From: Candidatus Saccharimonadota bacterium
Lineage (GTDB): Bacteria > Patescibacteriota > Saccharimonadia > Saccharimonadales > Saccharimonadaceae
Assembly (NCBI GenBank): GCA_030531645.1
Contig: JAUNNB010000001.1
Span: 1 to 64,000, forward strand
DNA: 64,000 bases
Direction: 5' to 3'
Made by a program: the position numbers and the translations under genes. Of this stretch, positions 37,789 through 46,268 are shown piece after piece. Under the pieces are notes generated by a model. It had not been told where the DNA came from, did not search any database, and was given only the letters and a program-made list of their open reading frames with translations. How positions within the stretch are numbered: position 1 is the first letter of the stretch; each line of letters opens with the position of its first letter.

Positions 37789-38427
37789 CCAAATGATTTC
37801 TTCTAGTCCATTTTTCTTCAAAAATGCGTTAGCTTTTGAAAATGGTTTAGATCCAAAGAACCCAGCATATGCTGATAATGGTGATGGATGTGGTGCTTCT
37901 AGCACTAAGTGTTTTGAAGTATCAATCAAAGACTTTTTGTTTCTAGCGTCACGCCCCCACAATATAAACACTAGATGTGGTCTATTCGTATTTAAGTATT
38001 TAATGGTTTCCGTAGTAAAAGTTTCCCAACCTTTTCCGCGATGCGAACCAGCCTTATGTGCTTCTACTGTAAGTACATTGTTTAGGAGCAAAACGCCCTG
38101 TTTCTGCCATGGTGTTAAATCCCCAGACGGGTTAGCATGTTTTCCAATATCATCATCAATTTCTTTATAAATATTTACGAGGCTAGGGGGAATTACTTTG
38201 CGATTCGAGAAAGCTAGTCCATCTGCAATTCCTGGCGTGTGGTATGGGTCCTGCCCTAGAATCACTACCTTTACTTCATTCAAATCGGTAGTAAAAGCAC
38301 GAAACACCAAACTTTTCTTTGGCAAAATTTGCGATGTCTCGTAAGCCTCGTGCAAGAATGCCGAGAGTTCCTTAAAATAAGGTTTTTCGAATTCAGATTT
38401 TAGAAAGCCTTTCCAAGATTCGTGCAT
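37786..38427 (-). CDS. ung: Uracil-DNA glycosylase (family 1)
   Basis: Ung removes uracil from DNA in base excision repair. The 213-residue protein has the catalytic water-activating loop VILGQDPYHTPG, the VLLLNNVLTVE segment, and the HPSPLSAY motif that reads the minor groove, all of family 1. Length is normal. It begins 7 nt after the prepilin peptidase stop, so tmk, the peptidase and ung form one operon. Confidence 0.96.
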   Translation of the reverse strand: MHESWKGFLKSEFEKPYFKELSAFLHEAYETSQILPKKSLVFRAFTTDLNEVKVVILGQDPYHTPGIADGLAFSNRKVIPPSLVNIYKEIDDDIGKHANPSGDLTPWQKQGVLLLNNVLTVEAHKAGSHRGKGWETFTTETIKYLNTNRPHLVFILWGRDARNKKSLIDTSKHLVLEAPHPSPLSAYAGFFGSKPFSKANAFLKKNGLEEIIW

Positions 38428-38434
38428 AGTACCC

Positions 38435-39283
38435 CTAAAACTTTAGAAAACGCGATGTGAAAGTATATAGAAAAGCGATAACTATAACGAACGCTATAAT
38501 TAGAAATGGTGCAAATGGAATTTGTTTTTGCTTCTTAGTAATAACGCCCGGCAAAGCACAAATTAACGCTAGTAGATTTGCGAAGAATAATTCAGCAATC
38601 GCTAGTGCCCAGCCGCCGAGTGCGATGCTGATTGCCGAACAAACAATCCAGTCTCCGCTCCCGACCCACTTTTCTTTCGAGAATACATATAATAAATAAT
38701 ATGTGCCGGCTAGGATTGCGAAGCCCAAGAATGTTTCAAATAATGCACCCTGCCACACCACATCAAACGCGAACGTCCCAGCATCTAGACAAGCTACGAT
38801 ATTATGTGCGATAAAATATAGCACTGCAACTACATTTGCCGCGACGAGTAATTTAGTAGGCATTTCACTCCACTTAGCGTCGTAAATCATCAAGATCCAA
38901 AAGACTACAGTCAGCACCAGAAGCAAGACTAGCGGGACTAGGCTTACTATGAATTCTACATTCTGATATTGAAAAGGGAAGCTATGAGTGAAAAACAGAA
39001 ATCCAAAAATTACGAATGTTGCTGCGAGTGATGTCTCAGATAAAATTTCTGCTACGCCGATAGGCTTCTTACAAAAACGACATTTGCCACGCAGAACTAA
39101 CCAAGAAAACACAGGAATATTGTCATACCACTTCAATTGTTTTTTGCAGTGTAGACAAATTGAACGGCTACCAAGTTTTCCTTCATGAATGCGCCAAGCC
39201 TGGCAACAGGCAAACGATCCAAAAACAGCGCCTAGAGCTCCTAAGAAAATTAACGAAATGATTTCAATATAGCCCACGCCCAC
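38435..39283 (-). CDS. pilD: Prepilin peptidase (leader peptidase/N-methyltransferase)
   Basis: An aspartic membrane protease that cleaves and methylates type IV pilins. The 282-residue polytopic protein has the N-terminal GAVFGSF segment, two CxxC pairs (CLHC and CRFC) forming the zinc-binding loop, and the two catalytic Asp motifs IYDAKW and GSGDWI. All family features are present. It serves the pilin at 43265 and PilB at 11760. It starts 2 nt after the tmk stop. Confidence 0.94.
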   Translation of the reverse strand: MGVGYIEIISLIFLGALGAVFGSFACCQAWRIHEGKLGSRSICLHCKKQLKWYDNIPVFSWLVLRGKCRFCKKPIGVAEILSETSLAATFVIFGFLFFTHSFPFQYQNVEFIVSLVPLVLLLVLTVVFWILMIYDAKWSEMPTKLLVAANVVAVLYFIAHNIVACLDAGTFAFDVVWQGALFETFLGFAILAGTYYLLYVFSKEKWVGSGDWIVCSAISIALGGWALAIAELFFANLLALICALPGVITKKQKQIPFAPFLIIAFVIVIAFLYTFTSRFLKF

Positions 39284-39285
39284 TC

Positions 39286-39909
39286 CTACAACTTAAATAA
39301 CTTTTTCAATTTTTCGTGAACTTCTTCTACGGTTCCAGCCGTATCGAGTGTAGGAATATTTTCATCTTTTGCAACTTTGAGATATGCAGAGTTTAATTTA
39401 TGCTGGAAAGAATCACCTTTTGATTTAAATACTTCACCCACACGCCCAGTTTTTGAAGCCTGGTCAGCCAGACGTTTAGCACGGTCCTCATCAGAAAGTG
39501 TTAAGATTACAATCTTATCGGGGCTAAAATACCTTTCTGGCATCACTTCCTTATGGATGTGTCGAATCAAATTCCTGGATACTCCGCCCGCATAGCCTTC
39601 GTAAATTAAGGTGGAATACCAGTTTCTCGTAGTGATAACTGTGTCGCCATTTTTTAGGGTTGGCTCTGCTAGCTTTCGCCACTGTTCATAGCGGTTAATA
39701 AGATAAAGTAAAACTCTGGTACGATGGTCGATATCTTGCTTTGTACCGTAATTTAATTTAGCAATTTTTTGGACAAACGGATCTTCGCTGGCCGTTCCGG
39801 ATTCGGAATAATGTACTACATTCTGGCCTTTTGAACGAAGATAGTCAGCTAAAAGCTGTGCCTGTGTGTCTTTGCCTGTCGCGTCCTGACCTTCAATTAC
39901 TATATGCAT
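39286..39909 (-). CDS. tmk: Thymidylate kinase
   Basis: Tmk phosphorylates dTMP to dTDP. The 207-residue protein has a P-loop variant EGQDATGKDTQ (usually EGxDGxGKST), an Arg-rich dTMP-binding region (TRNWYSTLIYEG) and a LID-like segment near 150. Its TGC-TATAAT box (39921-39916) ends exactly 6 nt before the ATG (leaderless), and the ATG is the first gene of the tmk-pilD-ung operon. Confidence 0.92.
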   Translation of the reverse strand: MHIVIEGQDATGKDTQAQLLADYLRSKGQNVVHYSESGTASEDPFVQKIAKLNYGTKQDIDHRTRVLLYLINRYEQWRKLAEPTLKNGDTVITTRNWYSTLIYEGYAGGVSRNLIRHIHKEVMPERYFSPDKIVILTLSDEDRAKRLADQASKTGRVGEVFKSKGDSFQHKLNSAYLKVAKDENIPTLDTAGTVEEVHEKLKKLFKL

Positions 39910-39967
39910 GCAATAATTATAGCACGATTTGCATTTTTAGATGAAGCCATGTTATAATCGCAAGGTA

Positions 39968-41011
39968 ATGAAACTGCGACGTAGTAATTACAAGCTTTTC
40001 TACATGCTTTCTGTTGCCTTGATTTTATCGAGCGGTGTTTTTGCACTCACTATGAATGCCGGCCGCACTTATGCTGAAGATGATGAGGTGAACTATTCCG
40101 AAATCACCGGCTATCATTATGTAACGATTCACGATTCCGGTGCCAAGGTAACTATCAAGACTGAAGCCGCAACCGTTGGTGAAGTCTTGAATCGTATGAA
40201 TATCGAAATCGACGGAACTGATATCGTGGATCCAGGACTCACTACTGAAATTAATTCTGATAACTATCATATTAATATATATCGTGCACGCCCAGTCCTA
40301 GTCACGGATGGCATAATCAAAAAATATCTTTCAACTGCAAGTTTCGATTCTAAGCTAGTTGCCGAAGAAGCAGGCTTTTCTGTTTATGATGGCGACGATA
40401 TCGAAATCACCAGCTCAACTGAAGATTTTCTAGAAACCGGCATTGCTAGCCGTTATACCATTCATCACAATGGCGGCACTACTATCACGGTTGACGAAGA
40501 TATTGAATATAAAGAAGTTACACGTCGTGACCCATCCCTCAGTGCCGGTAAGGAAGAACTGGTTCAGCCAGGTGAGCTTGGCCGCAGAACTATTACCTAC
40601 GAAGTCGAATTCAAAGACGGCGTCGAAATCTCGCGCAAAAAAGTTTCCGAAGTTGTCACTAAGGAACCGGTTAATCGTATAGTTGCAGTTGGTATGAAAC
40701 AGAGTTCAATCCCAGCAAACTGGGAGACATGTGCCGGTTGGGCAAGGGAAGCAGGCGTTTCCGAAGACGATTTGTTTGTTGCGCTTACCATTATGTATAA
40801 GGAATCTGGTTGCCGTGTCGATGCACGCAATGCATCGTCTGGCGCCTATGGTATTCCGCAAGCTTTGCCTGGAGACAAGATGTCTTCCATCGCTCCAGAC
40901 TGGGAAACTAATCCAGTTACTCAGATTCGTTGGATGATTGGTTATGTCAACGGCCGTTACGGCGGGTGGAACGGCGCTTGGGATTGGTGGCAAGCCCACC
41001 ATTGGTATTAA
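39968..41011 (+). CDS. Rpf-like cell-wall hydrolase: DUF348, G5 and transglycosylase-like domains
   Basis: A 347-residue secreted or anchored protein. A signal or anchor helix (about 10-30) is followed by DUF348 ubiquitin-like repeats (about 55-165), a G5 domain (about 195-240) and a C-terminal lysozyme-like domain with a KESGCRVDARN segment (catalytic Glu), SGAYGIPQ and a Trp/Gly-rich end. This order matches actinobacterial resuscitation-promoting factor RpfB and Bacillus YabE/YocH-like proteins. Likely peptidoglycan remodelling of self or host; the choice is an inference. Start 39968: TGT-TATAAT (39953-39958) ends 9 nt upstream. Its last 65 nt overlap the acyltransferase on the other strand. 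Confidence 0.85.
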   Translation: MKLRRSNYKLFYMLSVALILSSGVFALTMNAGRTYAEDDEVNYSEITGYHYVTIHDSGAKVTIKTEAATVGEVLNRMNIEIDGTDIVDPGLTTEINSDNYHINIYRARPVLVTDGIIKKYLSTASFDSKLVAEEAGFSVYDGDDIEITSSTEDFLETGIASRYTIHHNGGTTITVDEDIEYKEVTRRDPSLSAGKEELVQPGELGRRTITYEVEFKDGVEISRKKVSEVVTKEPVNRIVAVGMKQSSIPANWETCAGWAREAGVSEDDLFVALTIMYKESGCRVDARNASSGAYGIPQALPGDKMSSIAPDWETNPVTQIRWMIGYVNGRYGGWNGAWDWWQAHHWY

Positions 41012-42149
41012 AGAATCGCTTCAACCAATTTATAAATTTTTCCTGTAGATGTTTTACGCCAAGTGGGGCGAATAGTCCTACTAAAAATAGTATTGCAGAA
41101 AAGAACAACGCACCATGATGCGGATAATAAAATACATCGCCGAGGCCTTGATATATAGCACTCGGCGCATAATCATCTGCCAGACCAATAGCCTTCAAAA
41201 TTCCAAACATCACAAGCTGAGTGATTGTAATAAAGAAAAGATGATGCATCATAATATCTTTCGTGTTGTTGGAAATCATATTCACAATTTTAGATTTACT
41301 AATTGCTGGTGCTATCAGCCTACTAATGCGAAGCCAGAATAATATGCCAGTCGTGCTCGTAATTATTGGGTAGAAAACTGGCGCCATAAATTTATTGAGG
41401 ATAAACAAATTAGGGAATTCAATCGTTTCAAAGAATATCATTAGGAAAGCATTTGTCAGCGGACATACAATAAATATTACAGCAGAGGGAATCTTGGTCT
41501 CCCATTTTTCCAAATATCTATTATAGATTGCGCCCATATAGTAAAACGCCATAAAGAATCCGATTTTACCTAGCACGAGTAATGCGCCAGAAAAACCAAC
41601 ATGTTTTGCGAACCACACTACGCCCATATTTATAACGGCAAATATTATTGCTAAAATTACGGCTGAGGGAACGCATTTTTCTCCCACCAACTTCACTTCG
41701 ATTTTGCGAACAAACCAGTATGCTATTTCGACTGTAAACAATGTAGGGATAAACCAACTTGGAATGTTTATTCCAAATTGCCCACCGTCTACAAACGGCT
41801 CGATGAAAAGCGTATAAAAGTTAATCGGAAGATCTGGACCACCCACTGCTGCTCTGCGGATAGACATAATAATCCCATAGATTAGGTTCCAAATAAAATA
41901 ATATAGCATCAGCTTCAAGAATTTTTTCTTAAAGAATTTCCAAAAACTATCCAAATATTCATCCTTGAAAAAGTAGCCAGAAATAAATATGAACATTGGC
42001 ATAAAGAATGAATTAAATGTAAAGAAATTGCCAAAGATATTTAGTACCGGTGTGGTGAAAATATGCCCGGAAATTACCATACAAATACCAATAAAAGATA
42101 GCACCATAAAGGTTTTGTTGGTTTTTTCTCCGGAGACCTTCCTTTTCAT
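40947..42149 (-). CDS. Acyltransferase family 3 (OafA-like) membrane protein
   Basis: A 400-residue protein with about ten membrane helices. The N-terminal SFIGICMVISGH segment, a later MFIFISGYFF and WFIPTLF follow the acyltransferase-3 pattern (O-acylation of surface glycans or peptidoglycan). The His of the usual RxxH motif would be the one in ISGH. The acceptor is unknown. Start 42149 is favoured by TGA-TAAAAT (42162-42157), 7 nt upstream. The last 21 codons, a basic tail, run antisense through the catalytic end of the Rpf-like gene. Confidence 0.8.
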   Translation of the reverse strand: MKRKVSGEKTNKTFMVLSFIGICMVISGHIFTTPVLNIFGNFFTFNSFFMPMFIFISGYFFKDEYLDSFWKFFKKKFLKLMLYYFIWNLIYGIIMSIRRAAVGGPDLPINFYTLFIEPFVDGGQFGINIPSWFIPTLFTVEIAYWFVRKIEVKLVGEKCVPSAVILAIIFAVINMGVVWFAKHVGFSGALLVLGKIGFFMAFYYMGAIYNRYLEKWETKIPSAVIFIVCPLTNAFLMIFFETIEFPNLFILNKFMAPVFYPIITSTTGILFWLRISRLIAPAISKSKIVNMISNNTKDIMMHHLFFITITQLVMFGILKAIGLADDYAPSAIYQGLGDVFYYPHHGALFFSAILFLVGLFAPLGVKHLQEKFINWLKRFFNTNGGLATNPKRRSTRRNGR

Positions 42150-42218
42150 TATCTTTATTTTATCATATACCAAAATCCGTGTCGCAAAATATTAAAACAC
42201 TTGTGGTAAAATATATGT

Positions 42219-43172
42219 ATGACGACAACAGTTTCAGATTTAATTCCAGATTTCCTAGAAAGTTTAGAAATCGAAAAAGGACGCAGTCAGCGCACCATCG
42301 AAAATTATCGTCTTTATCTCGAGCGATTCCTAGAGATCACAGCGGAAGATTTGCCCGAAGAGATTCCGGAGCTTCGTCCAAAGGATATTACACCAGAAGT
42401 TCTTAGAAAATATCGCTTGAAATTAAATCGTTTTGATAATAACCCCAAAAATGAAAAACTCTCTGCCCTGACTCAGTCCTATCACTTGATTGCTCTGCGT
42501 GGTTTCTTAACGTATCTTTCCAAACGAGGCATCGAGAGTCTAGACCCAGCCCTCGTTGAACTTCCTCGCGCCAGTAAGAAACAGGTGACTTTTCTGCATT
42601 TTGACGAAATCGAGCGTTTGCTCAACGAAATCCCGCTTGAAACCGAAACTGGTCTTCGTGATAGGGCTATCATTGAACTGCTATTTTCTGGCGGACTCCG
42701 TGTTTCTGAGCTCTGCAATTTAAATCGTGATTCCATCAATTTGGAGCGTAGGGAGTTTGTAGTTCGAGGTAAAGGCCGTAAAGACCGACCAATCTTCATC
42801 GACAAATCGGCGGCCGAAGCTGTCCAAGATTATCTCGACGCCCGCCATGATGATTTGCCAGCGTTATTTCTCAATAATTCGCAAAATTTGCAAACTGCAG
42901 GCACCTCTGGAGACTACCGCCGACTCACCCCACGTTCCATTCAGCGCATTGTCCAATATTATTCACGCGCTGCCGGCATTACAAAACATGTTACCCCGCA
43001 CACTTTGCGCCACTCTTTTGCTACGGATCTCCTTATGAATGGCGCCGATATCCGTTCCGTTCAGTCTATGTTGGGGCATGCCAATATTAGTACAACTCAG
43101 ATTTATACTCACGTTACGGACCCACATCTAAGGGATGTCCACGAAAAATTTCACAGTGAAACTTCCAAATAA
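42219..43172 (+). CDS. xerC: Tyrosine recombinase XerC/XerD-like
   Basis: A 317-residue site-specific recombinase with the SAM-like N-terminal core-binding domain and the catalytic domain. The active-site residues are visible: Arg in SGGLRVSEL, HTLRHSF (His, Arg), LGHANISTT (His) and the nucleophile Tyr in QIYTHV. Chromosome-dimer resolution at dif is the likely job, although no partner or dif site is seen near it. It has no phage or integron context. TGG-TAAAAT (42207-42212) ends exactly 6 nt before the ATG. Confidence 0.9.
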   Translation: MTTTVSDLIPDFLESLEIEKGRSQRTIENYRLYLERFLEITAEDLPEEIPELRPKDITPEVLRKYRLKLNRFDNNPKNEKLSALTQSYHLIALRGFLTYLSKRGIESLDPALVELPRASKKQVTFLHFDEIERLLNEIPLETETGLRDRAIIELLFSGGLRVSELCNLNRDSINLERREFVVRGKGRKDRPIFIDKSAAEAVQDYLDARHDDLPALFLNNSQNLQTAGTSGDYRRLTPRSIQRIVQYYSRAAGITKHVTPHTLRHSFATDLLMNGADIRSVQSMLGHANISTTQIYTHVTDPHLRDVHEKFHSETSK

Positions 43173-43264
43173 AAAACTATTGTGTTTTATTTCAAAATAG
43201 TGTATGATAAGCTTAAGCAATATCCAAAATTAGTTAACTAAGCGAAAGGTTAAGGATAAATAAG

Positions 43265-43918
43265 ATGAAAAAAATAAATACTAACTCTAAGAAAGGCTTC
43301 ACGATCATCGAAGTCGTGCTCGTGCTTGCAATCGCGGGTCTCATCTTCATGATGGTCTTCACAGCCCTTCCAGCGCTTCAGCGTTCACAGCGTGATACTC
43401 AGCGTAATAACGATATCGCTCGTTTCCAAGCTGCTGTCACTCAGTATCAGTCAAACAACCGTGGTAAGCTTCCTACTTCAACTGCCGGTACTGGCGTTAT
43501 GGGTGCAGATACCTCCACAGATCTTACCGACCTCGATGGTAATAACTGTGCTACAAAGAACGGCACTTGGTGCTACTTCTATGCTAGTTACCTCCTAGTC
43601 GGTTCTGCTGGTGCTACTGATACCTTCACCGACCCAGATGGTGAACCTTACAGTCTTCTCATTTCTGCCTGTAACCCAGACAGCAAAACTGGTGCTAAGG
43701 AAAACACTATTTGTAAAGATGGTCAGCGCTCAGACGTTACCTTCGATAACCAGTCTCTTGGCGTAGACCTCGGTTCCCCTAAGCAAGTTTCTCACGCAAT
43801 CTCAATCGTGACCAACGCAACCTGCGATGGTGAGAATGCTTACTACTCATCTGGTTCTCGTAAAATCGCTATCCTTTACAAACGTGAAGGTGGTGGTGTC
43901 ATCTGCTTGAATAACTAA
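43265..43918 (+). CDS. Type IV pilin-like protein
   Basis: A 217-residue prepilin with a class III-type leader ending KKG before FTIIEVVLVLAIAGL, with Glu at +5, then the hydrophobic assembly helix (about 12-35). The C-terminal globular domain has several cysteines that could form disulfide loops. PilB and the prepilin peptidase encoded elsewhere in the window should act on it. TATGAT (about 43203) and an AAGGA Shine-Dalgarno give a leader of about 50 nt, unlike the leaderless neighbours. A terminator follows. Confidence 0.9.
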   Translation: MKKINTNSKKGFTIIEVVLVLAIAGLIFMMVFTALPALQRSQRDTQRNNDIARFQAAVTQYQSNNRGKLPTSTAGTGVMGADTSTDLTDLDGNNCATKNGTWCYFYASYLLVGSAGATDTFTDPDGEPYSLLISACNPDSKTGAKENTICKDGQRSDVTFDNQSLGVDLGSPKQVSHAISIVTNATCDGENAYYSSGSRKIAILYKREGGGVICLNN

Positions 43919-43922
43919 TTTG

Positions 43923-43954
43923 GATAAAAAAGACCTCTTCGGAGGTCTTTTTCT
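43923..43954 (+). terminator. Terminator after the pilin gene
   Basis: AAAGACCTC and GGAGGTCTTT pair around a 3-nt loop with a T run. The rsmA -10 box starts 2-3 nt after it (TATAAT 43957-43962). Confidence 0.92.
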
Positions 43955-43969
43955 TGTATAATATATTAT

Positions 43970-44722
43970 ATGAAAAATAACAAATCTCTTGGTCAACATT
44001 GGCTTAAAGATCGATTCATATTAGATGAAATTGCCGCCTCTGCAGCTTGCGACGGCGTATCTAAGTGTCTTGAGATTGGCCCTGGCCTCGGCACCCTGAC
44101 AAGCTCATTACTTAGAGTTTTTGATAAGGTCACCGCAGTTGAATTTGATGAGAGATTGGCAAATAACCTGCCGAAGTCGTTCCCAGGCAAGAACCTAGAA
44201 GTTATCAACGAAGATATCTTGCAGTTCGATTTGAAGAAACTTGGGACCGATTATGTTGCTGCTGGTAACATCCCATATTACATTACTAGCCCTATTATTT
44301 CTAAACTTCTCGATGCAGAAAACAAACCAAAGAAAATCGTACTCCTAATCCAAAAAGAAGTTGCGGATAGAATCCTGGCGAACGTAGGGAAACACACCGT
44401 TCTAAGCCTCTCAGTTCAGGCAAAAGCTAATGTTTCACCAGGTGTCCTCGTGACCAAAGAATATTTTACTCCGCCACCTAAAGTTGATTCCGCTACGATT
44501 ATTTTGGAGCCGTATGAAAAACCTCTAGTCTCTGATGAAGTGCTTGACTTTATTAAAATAGGTTTCTCATCTCCTCGCAAGAAGCTAGCTCATAATCTAC
44601 CGGTAGATAAGACGGAGCTAATAAGTATTCTCGAATCATTGGGCATTTCTCCAGATGCTCGCCCAGCTGATTTAAGTCTGGAAGATTGGGATAAACTTGT
44701 TGCAAAAATTAAGCACAAGTAG
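43970..44722 (+). CDS. rsmA: 16S rRNA dimethyladenosine transferase
   Basis: RsmA (KsgA) dimethylates A1518 and A1519 in 16S rRNA. The 250-residue protein has the N-terminal LGQHWLKD motif (usually GQNFL), the SAM-binding GPGLGTLTSSL, the catalytic GNIPYYITSPI (NIPY motif) and a C-terminal helical domain. Length is near normal. TATAAT (43957-43962) ends 7 nt before the ATG. Confidence 0.95.
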   Translation: MKNNKSLGQHWLKDRFILDEIAASAACDGVSKCLEIGPGLGTLTSSLLRVFDKVTAVEFDERLANNLPKSFPGKNLEVINEDILQFDLKKLGTDYVAAGNIPYYITSPIISKLLDAENKPKKIVLLIQKEVADRILANVGKHTVLSLSVQAKANVSPGVLVTKEYFTPPPKVDSATIILEPYEKPLVSDEVLDFIKIGFSSPRKKLAHNLPVDKTELISILESLGISPDARPADLSLEDWDKLVAKIKHK

Positions 44723-44739
44723 TATTATAATAGTATATT

Positions 44740-46209
44740 ATGGATCCAAACGAAAACAATTCTGGTGCGGGTGACCCAGTTGCGGACTTAGGAAACCTTG
44801 CAAATGAACTAAACAGTTACGACCCAACGGCCGAATTGCAGGCTATGGCTGCCGAAAATTCCGCTGCTGCAGCGACGGCTGCTGCATCAGTTGCTCCAAT
44901 TACCGAAGCCGTTGCTAAAGATCCTACTTTGAACCCTGCTGCACTTGCTGCTCCAACCATCGGCGAACCAACCCCGGCTCCTGCCGAAGGCGCCCCTAGC
45001 TTACAACCTAGCCCAGGCTTCGCTGTTCCAGAAGGTCCTGCTGTATCAGGTCCAGCTCCTGTTGAAGGCGCTCCAACTCTCACTCCATCCGCTGATTTTG
45101 GTACTGAAGGTATCGGTGTGGCCGGTGTCGCTCCTCAGCCTGCTGCCGCTTCATCTCCTCTTGATGAAGTCGGTTCAATTGCTCCGTCTCCAGATGGCGG
45201 TAATCTTGGTGAAGCTCAACCTATGGGTGGTCCTATCACTCCACAAGTTACCGAGCAGCCTGCAGGTCCAGCTGAAGCCCCTGTTGATCCAACTACCGAA
45301 GCTCCAGAGGGTGCCGAAGGTGAAGCTCCTGCTGAAAACGGAGTTCTAAGTGATGAAGAGCGCAAGCAGAAAGTAAAAGCTGCTCCTCCTCTTCCAGGTT
45401 CGATTGGTTCCGCTAAATCCTATGCTGACATTCAGAAAGCCGAGCAAGAACGTCAAGCCAAAGCCGCCGCAGCTGCTGCAGCCAAGAAAAATGGCAAGGG
45501 CGGCATTAACCTAGGCGGCCTCAAGAGCCTCAGCTCCACGACTATTATTCTTATTGCTACAATCGCAATCGTTGCCATTATCGGTATTATCGTTCTCATT
45601 GTTTCTATGACTAGCTCAAATGGTCAATCTAAACCAGCCACAGGTGGTAGTTCCAGCAATACTGGCAACCAGACCGAAGAAGTCGAGACCGAAACTATGA
45701 TTTGTAAGAGCGATATGCCACCAAACGATTATCTCGGTATGCGTGGCGTGATTGGCGCTCAACGCTTTAATACCTTCGTGTTCAAAGACGGCAATCTCAG
45801 CTCTATCAAGGTTGAGCAAGTCTACCAAACCGATTCTGTCGCATCTGCACTTGCCAACAAGGAGGGTTACGATGCTGGCCACCCAGAGGCTAACCTTGGC
45901 GAAGCCATGGATGAGCCAGAAGACGACGAAGAATTTGGCAGTGAAAGCATCCAAATCGAAGGTACTCGTTACGAGCTTGAACAGGTCTATACCCACGCTC
46001 ACGAATCCACCTATACTTATATGCGCATGGTCACCAAAGACCACATCGATGATTGGGTAAAGAGTGAATGGTACGATCCTTCAGAATTCGGTATCCGCGT
46101 TCCGGCTGGCGCAGATAAGACTGACTACCTCACGCTCGAAGATTTCAAAGCCGGGCACAATAAGTTGAAATTTGCCTGCTCAGTCACAAACGAAGACGTT
46201 GGCGATTAA
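44740..46209 (+). CDS. Membrane protein with Pro/Ala-rich cytoplasmic tail and paired-Cys external domain
   Basis: A 489-residue protein. Residues 1-205 are disordered and rich in Ala, Pro, Glu and Gly, followed by a basic helix (205-250), one membrane helix (about 268-290), a Ser/Thr/Asn linker and an external domain bracketed by C322 and a Cys about nine residues from the end. The external domain (FKDGNLSSIKVEQVY) resembles the one in the 2360-2944 protein. Function unknown. TATAAT (44726-44731) ends 8 nt before the ATG; a terminator follows. Confidence 0.7.
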   Translation: MDPNENNSGAGDPVADLGNLANELNSYDPTAELQAMAAENSAAAATAAASVAPITEAVAKDPTLNPAALAAPTIGEPTPAPAEGAPSLQPSPGFAVPEGPAVSGPAPVEGAPTLTPSADFGTEGIGVAGVAPQPAAASSPLDEVGSIAPSPDGGNLGEAQPMGGPITPQVTEQPAGPAEAPVDPTTEAPEGAEGEAPAENGVLSDEERKQKVKAAPPLPGSIGSAKSYADIQKAEQERQAKAAAAAAAKKNGKGGINLGGLKSLSSTTIILIATIAIVAIIGIIVLIVSMTSSNGQSKPATGGSSSNTGNQTEEVETETMICKSDMPPNDYLGMRGVIGAQRFNTFVFKDGNLSSIKVEQVYQTDSVASALANKEGYDAGHPEANLGEAMDEPEDDEEFGSESIQIEGTRYELEQVYTHAHESTYTYMRMVTKDHIDDWVKSEWYDPSEFGIRVPAGADKTDYLTLEDFKAGHNKLKFACSVTNEDVGD

Positions 46210-46236
46210 CAAACTCCCCCCTCGGGGGAGTTTTTG
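46210..46236 (+). terminator. Terminator after 44740 gene
   Basis: AAACTCCCCC and GGGGGAGTTT pair around a 2-4 nt loop, with a T run. Confidence 0.92.
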
Positions 46237-46268
46237 AATAACCATACTTTTATGGTATAATTATAGTG

